Of a stretch of 64,000 nucleotides of DNA, positions 35,698-46,592 are shown one piece after another. The notes below the pieces were generated by a model. The model ran no database searches. It saw only the letters and a list, made by a program, of their open reading frames with translations, and was not told where the DNA came from. Source of the DNA: Margaritispora aquatica (lineage: Eukaryota > Ascomycota > Leotiomycetes > Helotiales > Discinellaceae); assembly GCA_007644065.1 (NCBI GenBank), contig VJWN01000014.1:1178001-1242000 (forward strand), written 5' to 3'. Each line of letters starts with the position of its first letter. The first letter of the stretch is position 1. The translations under genes and the position numbers were made by a program.

Positions 35698-37000
35698 ATT
35701 GTGAATTGTGCAGTGTGAAGTGTGAAGTGGTCAAAGCAGATAGCCCGCGAGCTTTGATGTCATCATGTTTATGATTCGGCATAATGGTTAACGAATACAC
35801 AAAACACCTAATGATATGAAACCGAATGAATAGATGAACTCTAGAGGCTTAGCCCACTACAATCAATTTGCATTCATGTTCTGCTGGATTATATCATAAA
35901 TGTCTCAATCACCCTGTATTACTACTACCGAAAAATAAATCAACAAATAAACAAACCAAACCAACCTTACCTACTTAAGGCCTAAGGTAAAAAAAGCTGA
36001 AGAAGCTGAAGAAGAAGAAAAAAAACGCCTCTTCCCACCAAATCCCCAACGGCCCGCTCCACCATCTCGCATTGTCGGGATTGAATGAATGCCTCCCCCC
36101 ACTCCGATCCTCCGATTCTCCGATGTACCAATCACGGCAACATATTATATACCCGCTGCAGATCGACCCCCTACCACTACGTAAATAAATAATATAAAAA
36201 AAACATCGGGATGTGAGGTATATTTTGTATTTTATATTTTTGTGCTCAGCCTCGTTTTTTCCCATCCTTCCTTGACTGCTGCTACTGCTGCGCCGTATGG
36301 TACAGCAGTACATACATACGTGGATGGATGGATGTGCATAATGTGAGTGTATGGTAGGTAGGTAAGGTAGGTAAGTAAAGGTAAGACATTATGGAAGACA
36401 TGCCATGTCATACTATGCTTCACCTGGAACTCTCGTGGAATACGAGAGAGTTCCACAAGGCTATCTACCTAGCTACCCTCACCTACCTACTGGTGGGCAC
36501 AGCGTTTGTTTCAACTTCATATCACATCATATCATGTTCATTATTTCGTCACTCCTCCTCCTCCTACTAACTAGTACTACGATTTCATGAGTCTGCTTTG
36601 CGTCTTGGTTGATCCTTGAACTATCTATTCGTTCGTTCATTCGTTTGTCTGTTTGTCTGTCTGTTTCCAAGTTGTTTACCTTGTGAGTGAGCAAGGCGTC
36701 TTGGGTTACTACCTACCTACCGTACTTACTTACTTACTTGTAGACTGGGAATACCTCGACGTCGACGTCTATCTTTACTTCCATATCTACGCCTACTTGT
36801 GGGAGCTTCGGAGAGCTGCGGCACGATATCGGTATTGCGTGTTTGCAGATTGGATAGAAGTCAAAGACAGACAGACAGAGAGAGAGAGAGAGAGAGAAGG
36901 GGGACCGGCGGGATAGATACCACGAGAGTTGGAGTTGGGATTGGGATTGGAAGCTGGGACTTGAAAGTTGGGAAGACCGGAACGGAGGAAGAAAGGAAGG
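35698..37000. other. Intergenic stretch rich in simple repeats
   Basis: No gene seen. Features: GAAGCTGAAGAAG-like A-rich run near 36000; GGTAGGTAGG runs near 36354-36375 and complementary CTACCTACC runs near 36470 and 36710; an imperfect hairpin at 36426-36454; a GACAGACAGAGAGAGAG run near 36870-36895. Confidence 0.55.
36426..36454. repeat. Imperfect hairpin
   Basis: GGAACTCTCGT pairs with ACGAGAGAGTTCC across a 5-base loop, with a 2-base bulge. Its role is unknown. Confidence 0.5.
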
Positions 37001-38076
37001 ATGGCTCGGATGGTGGATGTACTTGTGCTGCTGCTGTATAAGTTCTTCAGAGCTGTGGAATGGATCAGTGTCAATGTGTCGCGGACGGGGAGGTTTAATG
37101 GTACGTCTTCTTCTTCTTCTTCTTCTTCTTCTTCTTCTTCTTCTTCTTCTTCTTCTTCTTCTTCTTCTTCTTCTTCTTTCTTCATCTCCTTTCCCCATCT
37201 CTGCTACTTTCTCTCTCTCCTCCCATACCTACAAGCAAACAACGAACTAACCACACCCTCGCAGAAACATCATCTCATCGCTCTCCTATCTCCTACCAAT
37301 CGCTATCACCACACCAGCAACGAAGCGCATGGCTCCTATCGCTCACCTATCCGCCAGCCTTTCATGGCTTCTTGTACCTGGTGTGTGGAGCTGCGTTGAT
37401 AGTTGTGGGATACTCGGTCATCTGGCTGGAATACGTGCATGAGTGGTGGGCGGGGAGTGAGGTTTTGGCTGCTGTGAGTTATCCGTCATGTTTCATACTT
37501 TGGTTGCAGGTATTGAATGCTGTTGGAGTGGGAATGTATTTGTGGAAGAAGCAGAAGACAGGACCATTTTTAGAGATTGAGTGAAACCTAACTGACAAAA
37601 CAATCCAGGTCCGAATGCAATTCCTCTACCACTCACCCATCCTCATCGACCCCATCCGGCACCCCTTCTACCTCACCCTCGCAACGCACTCTCTCCGGCT
37701 CAGCACGATCCTCTCCCTCTTCACAGGCACTCTGATCCTCGCGCCCAAGATCCTCGCCCTCTCGCCCAAAATCCACAGCGTGCGCCGCTGCGTCTCGCGA
37801 TGGGAGGGCCTGTGGCTCACGGCCGTGACGCTCACGGGGCTCTCGACCCTGATCTTGCAGCATTACAACACCGTCATGAATGAGGAGATTCTGTATATTA
37901 TCTTTCCCGTTTCGCTGGGGGCGTGGTTGTGGGTCGCTGCTGGCTGGGGGGTCGTGGGGAGGTGGTTGGCTGGCAGGAGGGCGAGGTTGAGGGATGTGGA
38001 GGGTGTGGGAGGGCTTGATGGTGCTGGTGCGGAGAGGGGTGACATGAAGAGGTTTGAGGAGGGGAGGATCGATTGA
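37001..38076 (+). CDS. Unrecognised multi-pass membrane protein (about 258 residues)
   Basis: Model: exons 37001-37100, 37265-37473 and 37609-38076, with phases 1 and 0 agreeing. Start chosen at the ATG at 37001; earlier codons in frame are not ATG. The N-terminus (MARMVDVLVLLLYKFF) is hydrophobic. Further hydrophobic helices are at LYLVCGAALIVVGYSVIW, in the third exon at LSTILSLFTGTLILA, and at WLTAVTLTGLSTLI and IIFPVSLGAWLWVAAGWGVV. The tail is charged. Intron 1 contains a long TTC tract. Intron 2 (135 bases) contains an internal AG that would add 24 extra residues and then a stop, so alternative splicing is possible. No family recognised. Confidence 0.6.
37107..37179. repeat. TTC microsatellite inside an intron
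   Basis: About 24 uninterrupted CTT/TTC units lie within intron 1 of the membrane-protein gene at 37001-38076, between the GTACGT donor and the distant CGCAG acceptor. Frames that read through it give false poly-Ser, poly-Leu, poly-Arg and poly-Glu proteins. Confidence 0.95.
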
Positions 38077-39457
38077 TTGATTGATGTAAGATTGCATGAG
38101 AATGGAGATTTGACTTGTGTGGATTAGACCAAGGCTGAACTTAGACATAATGGATAATCATCAAAGCAAGCCAGGTCTCGAGAATTGTCTGATGGTACTA
38201 ATAAGCCGGCATTCTTAGACCATCCTCGGTCTCTTGATAGAGAGCTGTAAGTTTTTGCTTTCGTTTGGTTCGCTATTCGTCACCTGTTCTATTTTGCTGT
38301 CTGATTTATTGCTTGGATCTTTTTTTCTCATTCCCTTTCCCATTGGCACCATACCTGCCAACTGTCAATTGATCATAGCTTAGTTTCCAACTTACAATTT
38401 CGTCATCTTCAGTGTCAGCGAACATCCAAGACTTGGAAAATCGTGATTTCCATTCTTTTCATGAATCTCTCTCTCTCTCTTTTGGACTGTTGAGAGTGTG
38501 GAGAGTGTGGAGAGTGTGAAGAGGAGATTGAGGAGAGAATTGAGGAGAGAATTGAGGAAATGGGGGGGGGGGGAGACTTTGTCTCTGCTTCCCCGAGACT
38601 GGCTGGTAGGAAGTGAAGTGAAGTGAAGGTCACAGAGACATGGTGATGGAACTGTCCTGTATTTGTGGAGGTATTTGGTGTCTAGACCCGCGAAACATGA
38701 ATGAATGAGTGTGCGTGTGTAGGTAAGGTAGGTAGGGATGGATGGATAGATGGACAGCTAACTTCTCGACGTTTCTGGTTCTCTTATTATTTGGCGTTAA
38801 GCTGAGGCAGGCAATACAGTCTGCTGCGGCAGTGGTTCCGTTGTGAACAGGATAGCTTTCTCGGTTTCGTTGATACCTGGTCCGGACTGGCTAGGTTGGG
38901 CTCGACGTCAATGTCAATATCAACGTCAACATCGACCCCTTATCCTTATGCCATTCGCTTAGACTCCACGCCACCTTTCTTTCATATCACATCATAGTAC
39001 CTTATATGTAACAAGCAGCAGCGCATTTCAGAACCCAACACTCACTCCAGTCGATCTGTCACTTAACAAAATATCTCAAGCAATAAAACACACTCCTTAC
39101 TCGCATCCCGCTAGTCGCGGAATTACAGTCTTATTTCCAGCCCCGATACTGTACTATACTATACTATTATCGCCGCAACGCATCACCCCCATACGAATAG
39201 AAAGGGTTCGTTCAACCCGAACCCCACTTTTTTCTCGGCCGAAATCAGAGCATTGCAACGACGTCACAAAAATACTGGTAGGTAGGGAGGGAGGAAAAGG
39301 GAAGAGTAAAGACATGTATATATAATGCGACTGTCCTGCTTTGATTCAAGTTACTTTACTTGACAATCCAAACTAATACAATCTCCCAACTCACCAATTC
39401 AAACCCCCCAAAACCAAATCACACACCACACCAAACCATAACACAAACACCGCAAAA
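38077..39457. other. Intergenic stretch before the aldo-keto reductase
   Basis: No gene seen. Simple repeats include CT runs (38467-38481), GAGAGTGTGGAGAGTGTG repeats near 38493-38519 and a run of about 11 G near 38563. Confidence 0.5.
39317..39324 (+). promoter_or_regulatory. TATA-like box of the aldo-keto reductase gene
   Basis: TATATATAA-like sequence about 135 bases before the ATG at 39458, followed by an A/C-rich leader ending in CACCGCAAAAATGG, a good fungal start context. Confidence 0.4.
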
Positions 39458-40943
39458 ATGGTCAAAACCCTCCCCTTCGGCTCCATCGAGGTCCCATCCC
39501 CAGGCTTTGGTGCCATGGGTATCAGTTTCGGACTGGGCAGCGATCTCAGTCTCGAGGAGGCCGAACCGGTCTTGTTGAAGGCTATTGAGCTCGGTTGCAC
39601 GTTTTGGGATACGGCTGTTTGTTCACCCCTCTCTCTTTCGCTTCGCTTCCTTCTGCGTTGATTTGATGCTGTACCCCGCCCCCACTTTCGCTTCACTTTC
39701 GAGTAGAGAGCAAGTTGAGGGATTGGGTTTGCGATTGAGATGGAACTGAGCTAATGTGAGGTTGTGTTGTGCATAGGTCGTTTACCAAGCCGGTGTGAAT
39801 GAGAAGTTGCTGGGTGATTTCATCAGGAAGCACAATGTGAGGGATAAGCTGTTTAGTGAGCTTTCCTCATTCCCATTCGCTTGATAGTCTTGGCGATGTT
39901 GAATGTGAGCTAACTCAAGATACCTTGCAGTTGCCTCAAAGTGCGGCTTCAATTGCTTCGGTGACGGCAAAGTCACGAATTCCCCTGAGCATATCAAGGA
40001 GTACATTGAGGGCACGATTGAGCGATTGGGATTTACGCCTGATTTGTATTATCTTCATCGTATTGATCCAAGTTAGTATACTCTCTATCCGCCCCCCCTC
40101 GATGGTTGGTGTGGTATGGTATATCTTGGTTCAGTGTGCTAATAACATTCAACAGACACACCACTGGAAGACTCCATCCCAGCACTCGATGCGATCCGAA
40201 AGGCGGGAAAGACGAAGTATATTGGTCTCTCTGAGTGTTCGGCCAAGACGCTGAGGAAGGCAAACTCGAGTATGTTTCCTCTCTTATCACCTTACCACTT
40301 TACTACTGTATCATTCCATTGATCTTTCACCCACCCAGAGAAAAGAGAAAAGAGATGCTAACATGCAAATAGTTGCCAAGATCGACGCTGTGCAAGCAGA
40401 ATACTCAGCTTTCGAGACCCTGCACGAGACAGATGGCCTGATCGACACAGCAAAGGAGCTGGGTGTCGCTTACGTAGCGTATAGTCCTCTCGGCCACGGC
40501 TGGTTAGTCGATGATTTCCCATACAAATCACCCGATGACTTTGCTCCCAATGATTTCCGACGCACTGGTATGTTTCCATTTCCTCCCTCCAAATTCCCCA
40601 CCCTACACCCTCAACCACGACTAACACGCCCCTCCCACCGCCCACAGTCCCCAAATTCCAAGGCGAGAACTTCTACCTGAACCTCAACATCGTCAAGGAA
40701 ATCAAAGCCATCGCCTCCAAGCGCGGCTGCACCATCACGCAGATCGCGCTGGCCTGGGTCGCGGCCCAGGGCATGATCGCCATCCCCGGCACCACCAAGG
40801 CGCATCGGCTCGAGGAGAACTTCAAGTCGAGAGACATCGACCTCACGGATGAGGAGAAGAAGGAGATGCGTGCCCTGCTGGATGCGGCCAAGCCGCATGG
40901 GAATCGCTATTCGGAGGCGGGCCAGGCGATGGTGGGGCATTAG
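39458..40943 (+). CDS. Aldo-keto reductase
   Basis: Six exons: 39458-39616, 39777-39855, 39931-40071, 40156-40269, 40373-40567 and 40648-40943; 327 residues. The catalytic tetrad is visible: Asp51 (FWDTA), Tyr56 (VVYQAG), Lys83 (IASKCGF) and His122 (YYLHRID). [13 protein letters not shown] and a C-terminal [13 protein letters not shown], the NADP-binding loop, complete the family pattern. The protein resembles the fungal/plant AKR group that reduces aldehydes and ketones (including pyridoxal-reductase-like members) using NADPH in the cytosol. The substrate is not fixed by sequence. It is convergent with the flavin monooxygenase gene, with an 860-base gap. Confidence 0.93.
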
Positions 40944-41804
40944 AGGGGGAAGAGAAGGGGAGGAAAGGGAAGGGGAGAGTGAGAGGTGGAAGAAGGTTTA
41001 TGATCATGTTTATGAAGTGATGAAACGTTGTAGTTGACTTGTGTCTCAAAATGTCAATTCTTACACAAACGATCCTCGCTTATGTATTCACTATCCCAAA
41101 ATTTTATTTCATCAACACAGCAAGTTAGAGTGCTCAACCCAGCATTCCAAAGTGCCTACCCCTACCTCTAGTTGGGGAGAGTATAAAGATCGAAAGTAAG
41201 TCAGGCTGCCAACGTTTAGGGAGTTATGTACGTTTATCCAATTTCTCTCTGACTATGTATTCCTCGCTTTCAGAGAAAACACAAAGTGTTTATTCCCTCC
41301 CCACAGTGATTATTTCCCTCCCACGGCACTTCTTACCAACATACTCGCTTGCTCGCCTGCCCACGTACCTACCCCTCTACGCACTCTCTCACCCCTGCAC
41401 ACAAACACGAGTGAGTTCCTAAATACAAAACACATGCCTGCAAAACAGCCTCACCTCGCCCTTGTCTTCTCAATTGTCGATTCTCGTCGCTCACTTACTT
41501 GAAACTCGTCTTTGTCGAGGTGAGGAGAGATGGTGAATTTAGCTTAATTTGACTTGGGTTGATTTGATCTGACTTGACTTGCCTTACCTTGACTTTGTGA
41601 TAAAACCAGTGTGATGCCTCGACATTGTTACTGGTTGGCTCTGTCACATTTATCTTACTAAAGACAAACACAAGAGATACCGAGCATCAATCGTGCTTGG
41701 AATTGTCACCTGTCGCAGCAAGCAAGCTCAGAAACCCAATGTAAACTTAACAAAACTTTGCAATTTCTCATATCTTATCATGAACCATTCTATACTATAT
41801 TTAC
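40944..41804. other. Convergent intergenic stretch
   Basis: No gene seen between the 3' ends of the aldo-keto reductase and flavin monooxygenase genes. CTTGACTTG-like runs occur near 41545-41595. Confidence 0.5.
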
Positions 41805-43671
41805 TCAAGCCGAAATCGCCGTCGACACCACAGGAGTCTCTTTAAACTCTGTCGGCTTCTCTGTCACCTCCGACGTTTTCTCGACCTCAGCATGGCCGTT
41901 CTTCTCCTTATGGCCGTTCAATCCCAGGGATTTCAAGCCCTCCACCACTTTGTCTTTCAGTCCTGAGTGAGGAGCGGCGGTTGCGGTTCCGTTTTCTTTC
42001 GCTGGTACTGGTGCTGGTGCTTCTTCGCTTGTGTCTTTCTTAGTCTCGGTTGGGGTCGATGAGGCGCCATTCTCAACCACGACCACATCTTCATCTTTCT
42101 TCAGTTGCTCAGGCTCAACCAACTCGCCCTTCCCTTCGACTTCAACCTCGCCATTACTCTCGCTCTTCACCTCTCCATTCCCCACCTTCTCGGCATGCGC
42201 CTTCTTTTCCGTCTCGCTCCTCCCCTTCTCCAAGCCCTCCCTCACGAGCGGCAAAACCCACCTCCCATAATCCACCACATCATTGAAATTGTCATACCCC
42301 CTAATACTGAGCAGATCCGCACCCAGATCCGTATAGTCAAGCAGAGCCTGCGCAACAGTCTCATAGCTGCCCACGAGCGCGGTCGATGCGCCCCGCGCAT
42401 TCGTCGCCGTCACGGTCGGGTACCACAGCGCGCGGTCCTGGACTTCGCCCTTGGCGGCGATGGCGAGAAGACGTTGCGAGCCGACGTTTTGCGGCGCCGT
42501 GTTGCTGGTAATTAGGCCGCGGGGTGTGGTGGCTGTGCTGCTCGCTGGGTTGTTGTGTGCTTGCAGTGTGGCGAGCGTGGCGTGGGCTTTTTTCCAGGCG
42601 AGCTAGAAGGGGAAGGGTTAGCGAGGGGTGGTTTGGAATGGTAAGCGAGGAGAGTAAAGAAAGGGGAGGGGAGGGGAACGGCATACCTCGTCTGTTTCGG
42701 CGACGATGGGGCGGAATGTCACCCAGATTCTTGGACGGTCATTGTCGGCTCTTCCAGCTTTCTTGGCCTCTTCGAAAATACGATCAATCTGCTCCTTTGT
42801 CTCTTTCACTACCAAACGTCAGTACGTCCACTTCACTTCCTCTTTGCTCTACACTCCGCCGGTACATAGAAGGAAAGTACTCACGTGGCTCCCCCCAAAG
42901 CCCAAAGATATCTGCCAGACTACCACCAACCCTATACGCCTCATCGCTACTGCCCCCAACACTAACCTTGATGCCCCTCGGTCCATTCGTCGGCTTCACC
43001 CTGGAATTGAAACCCTTAAACGTATAATACGTGCCCTCCCAGTCGAAAGGCTCACCGCCCTCCCACGCCCGTCGCAAGATACGGATGTACTCGTCGAGAC
43101 GGGCGTAGCGCTCGTGCTTGGGCAGGAAGTCGCCTTCGCGCGCTTGCTCGACGTCGCTGCCGCCCGCGATGAAGTGCACGACGACGCGGCCGCCGGACAG
43201 CTGGTCCAGTGTTGCGAGGGCTTTGGCGGCGACGGTGGGGTAGAGCGTGTTGGGCCGGAGGGCGATGATTACGTTGAGGTTCTTGGTGTGTGCGAGGATA
43301 GTGGCGCCGATGGTGAAGGGGTCCTGGGTTGGGTGTTAGTGGGAAGAAGACGTGGAAACGAAATGGCTAGAGTGAAGACAGGAGATCGAACAAGATATTA
43401 TTCGATTGAATTTGTTCAATATCTGAGGTCGTTGTCTTAAGGAAATGTTTATTTTCATTCAAGAATTGGAGTGGGGTGGTCGATAAGCGAAGCGAGATGG
43501 ACTACTCACATTTCCACCAGAATCATAAGGAATCAAAGTGTAATTGAACGCATAATCGTCCAAAGTCCTCGCATAGCGAACGAGATATGGGAGATCGATT
43601 GGTGCGCCCCAATTAGGAACGAGCTCAGTCGAGGCGTTGGGTGGGGTGAGTGAGATGAATTCCACAGGCAT
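41805..43671 (-). CDS. Luciferase-like FMN-dependent monooxygenase (SsuD type) with an extra C-terminal tail
   Basis: Four exons: 43671-43510, 43323-42885, 42808-42687 and 42602-41805; phases 0, 1, 0; 506 residues. The first 365 residues match the bacterial-luciferase-like barrel of alkanesulfonate monooxygenase relatives: an opening EFISLTPPNAS, then GRVVVHFIAGGSDVEQ, HERYARLDEYIRILRRAW, KVSVGGSSDEAYR and a C-terminal LVGSYETVAQALLDY. Such enzymes use FMNH2 from a separate reductase to oxidise sulfonates, long-chain or cyclic compounds. Residues from about 370 on form a low-complexity tail rich in Glu, Lys, Val and Thr that the usual 350-400-residue members lack, and it ends in a predicted helix GLKDKVVEGLKSLGLNG. 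The substrate is unknown. Confidence 0.88.
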
Positions 43672-45608
43672 AATAGCGATTTGTTAGTGTTGGATCGCTC
43701 TATTCAACAGAAGCTTGACAGGAAAATTGGCGTATGCTGTTAAAAGAGACGGATTGGAATGAGATGTGAGATAGGAGATGATAGATAATCGATGTGATGT
43801 GAAGCGATGTGATGTCTGAGATAACGTGAGTTTTATATATGAAAGTGCTTGGTGGGTGATGTTGATGTTGTGAAATGTGGGGTTGATGACGCCTTACCTC
43901 TGCCGCGATAATGTGCATGGCATCCCCATTCTTAATCATTCACCTCACCTATGAGATATGAGAAGCTTATTGAGTTGCTTGTGTGATTGATAATCTTGTC
44001 CTTTGAAGTTGTGCGAATGTGAGGGGTGTGATGGTGGATAGGAGAGCGCGTGGTGGATTATGGTGTTGGTTGATAAGCGGGTCGACACTTCGACATCAAA
44101 TGCTAAAATCGCACCTTAGACTTAGATCTGAAATTGACCCTGGTAATCGTACGAATATGTAGCGCGATGCTTGTAGTGTTTTTGTTTTCGGTGTGATAGC
44201 ATGTTCTCGATGCATAGCGTGAGTCTGAGAAGAGTTGAGCCCGCAATTCTTAAGATGAGGGTTATTGTAGCAACGCCCCACACAACGTACATATATCATG
44301 GCGCAATATATGAGCCGATTAAAGTTGTTCTCTCTAGAAGTTTGATACAAATTGTATTCGAAATAGCGCAGAATAATATCTTGATCACAGTATAATGATT
44401 GTTAACGAGGGAATCGGTCAAGGGAACTTGGAGCACAAAATGCTTCGCCAGCATCCAACACTGCGTCTGAGAAGTTGTGGAGCCGAAGAGTTCTACGATA
44501 GATTTAATAGTATGAATGAGGCGAATGCCTTTCGAAACTCGAGCATGCCCTCAGCTTGTCCTCATCTCCGGCAAGGGAGTTGAGACCCGAATCACTTCTT
44601 CTCGTCAATTCCTACCATAGATACCACTAAACGAATGAGTTGCGACCTTTCTAGCAACTTCATCCAAGCGCCAAACTGGAGAGGATAAATTGATGTGGAA
44701 GTATTGAAGCTATGAAGATTACAGGACAAAATCATGTATCTTTCATTCAACGAAATACCAAAAACGTCAGCCCTACCATATGTATGACTCTAAACGAAAA
44801 GATCTAAAGGAAGTTTGTGAAGGCCTCCTTTGATAATACATTAATAATCGCAAATGTGCTTCCAATGGAGGGAGTTAGTGCTTTAGGATGAGCTTGAAGC
44901 ATGAGATCTAGATCATCTGATGTCGCTGTATTTGGACACACCTTTCTTTGAGAGCGAGCAAAGATATTGGCTTTTGAGGATGCACAGATTTTGTGGCTAT
45001 TTAAAGGGTAGACCAAGGTATATGCGAAAAAGAGATTCCGAGTCGCTGATGGATGAGGAATTGTGCTACAACTTTGACGTTGGTGATCACAGTCGTTCTT
45101 GGGATTGACAATATCAAAACGAGCAAAGAGAGATAGAGGACATAATATAGGCGTTGAATTGACACCAGATAGAGTTGAGAGAAAGAGAAAGTTAACAAAG
45201 GTGATATCTATAAGGATAGCAATGACTAATGTTGCTGAGTCCGCTGTCTGAATTGACGAAGTCATTTCATTGAAAATTGACAAAAAACAGAAATGAAAAG
45301 TTCCCACGTGGTATTTCGCATTTTGAACATTAGCAACATCTTTGCCTTCTAAAACAGTAACACCACAAGATCCAAAATCTTAAGGCAGCAGAGCTAGCAG
45401 CAAGATTAGAACGCCATGCATTTGCGCAAGACGAATATCACTTGAAACTCAGCAAAAAGCAAGCCTCCATGCCCTAAGATGTTGTATTCAGACGACTTCT
45501 CTCCACAATGTGCTTTTGCCAACCGACCAACCTTTCTCGTGCACCGAAACTCCATTGCTATGCCCATCCCATGCAGAAATCAATTCGAACCCGTCAATAC
45601 CGCATGCT
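43672..45608. other. Intergenic stretch
   Basis: About 1.9 kb with no convincing gene. A minus-strand frame with an ATG at 45265 runs to 44804 (153 residues) but shows no family, domain or splice context. Confidence 0.45.
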
Positions 45609-46246
45609 TCAAATTAATGCCACAGGAGTAATGTATGCTCGTAAGGCTTCGTTAAGGTTGCCATCGTGGCTCTTCAGGAAATCAGTTGCCTTGATTTTGG
45701 TCAACTCTAACTCCTCCATCTATAGAAAAGTGTTAGTCCTGTGGTAGAGACAGACTTTGATACTAGCAAAGAGAAGGTCTCGAGACAATGTGGTGCATCA
45801 ACCGTGCTATCTTGCACTATCACTAAATAGAGGGGCAGTTGGCGGGGTAAAAAGCATGGCCAAGTAAGAAAATATGCGCATTGACAATCCAGTATGGAAC
45901 CCGAATCCTGAAAATATATATACTCTACCACCCGGAATCGACATACCAAAAGAGTAACATCCGCCGCATCAACCTTCACAGTCTTCTTCACCACCTTCTT
46001 GTCGTCATCTTTCTTCGCTGATGTGCCATTGCTACCTCCTGAACCTCCCAACCTCTCCATAGCCTTCCTAATAGCGGCTTGGTCGACATCCTTGGTATTC
46101 GTGGACTCGTCTGCTCGAGAATCGAGGCTGTTGAGAGCTGCTTGTGCCTTTCTGTCCTCGGCGGACTTGGCTGCCACGGGGACCTCCTCGTCGATGTCTC
46201 CAGTCGTTGCACCTTCGACGACATTTGGGGGTTGGTTCTCTGCCAT
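45609..46246 (-). CDS. HYPK-like protein (NatA-associated, UBA domain)
   Basis: Two exons, 46246-45947 and 45719-45609, joined in phase 0; 136 residues. Start set at MAENQPP; the frame upstream has no ATG. The N-terminal half is acidic and Ala-rich with DRKAQAALNSLDSR, and then a Lys-rich linker. The end of exon 1 (VKVDAADVTLL) plus exon 2 (MEELELTKIKATDFLKSHDG, then LNEALRAYI) forms the NAC-type UBA domain typical of Huntingtin-interacting protein K. HYPK binds the NatA N-terminal acetyltransferase (Naa10/Naa15) at the ribosome and tunes its activity. It is divergent from the DAHP synthase gene with a shared 346-base promoter region. Confidence 0.88.
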
Positions 46247-46592
46247 TGTGAGGCGTGAAGAAGGTGAAGGTGGAGGTGAAGGGGCGTTTTGCAAAGTGCT
46301 CAGAAGAGAGTAGGACGTTGAACCTTCAATCTTCAATGTCTAGAATTGTCGTTGGATTAGGCTTGATATCTTTGGTAGATCTCCCTCCCGGATGACGCTA
46401 AGCAGCCCCCGCTAGTCCGGATTGGGAGCTACACCGTCTCCTCCATTGAACTTCTTTTTTGGTGACACTTCAAGAAAATAAAATACAAAGAACACGTCAC
46501 AATTGCATTTGCAATTCTTCAACCATAAATTCTGTCTCTTTCACCTTTTCAATTACTTTCTCTATCATCCTTTCAAAAACTGGAGTATCAAA
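46247..46592. promoter_or_regulatory. Shared divergent promoter region (HYPK / DAHP synthase)
   Basis: The starts of two oppositely read genes lie 346 bases apart. The side toward DAHP synthase is CT-rich with TTTC runs and an AACACGTCAC motif near 46491-46500. No other feature seen. Confidence 0.45.

Noticed and set aside
36734..37399. Long frames with poly-Arg, poly-Glu, poly-Leu and poly-Ser
   Set aside because: All are translations through the TTC microsatellite, which lies in an intron of the gene at 37001-38076.
31455..43671. Secondary-metabolite cluster (P450, hydrolase, aldo-keto reductase, flavin monooxygenase)
   Set aside because: No polyketide synthase, NRPS, terpene synthase, prenyltransferase or pathway regulator is present, and unrelated genes interrupt the set.
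44804..45265. Minus-strand frame of 153 codons
   Set aside because: It has an ATG but no family resemblance, no splice context and AT-rich composition like its surroundings.
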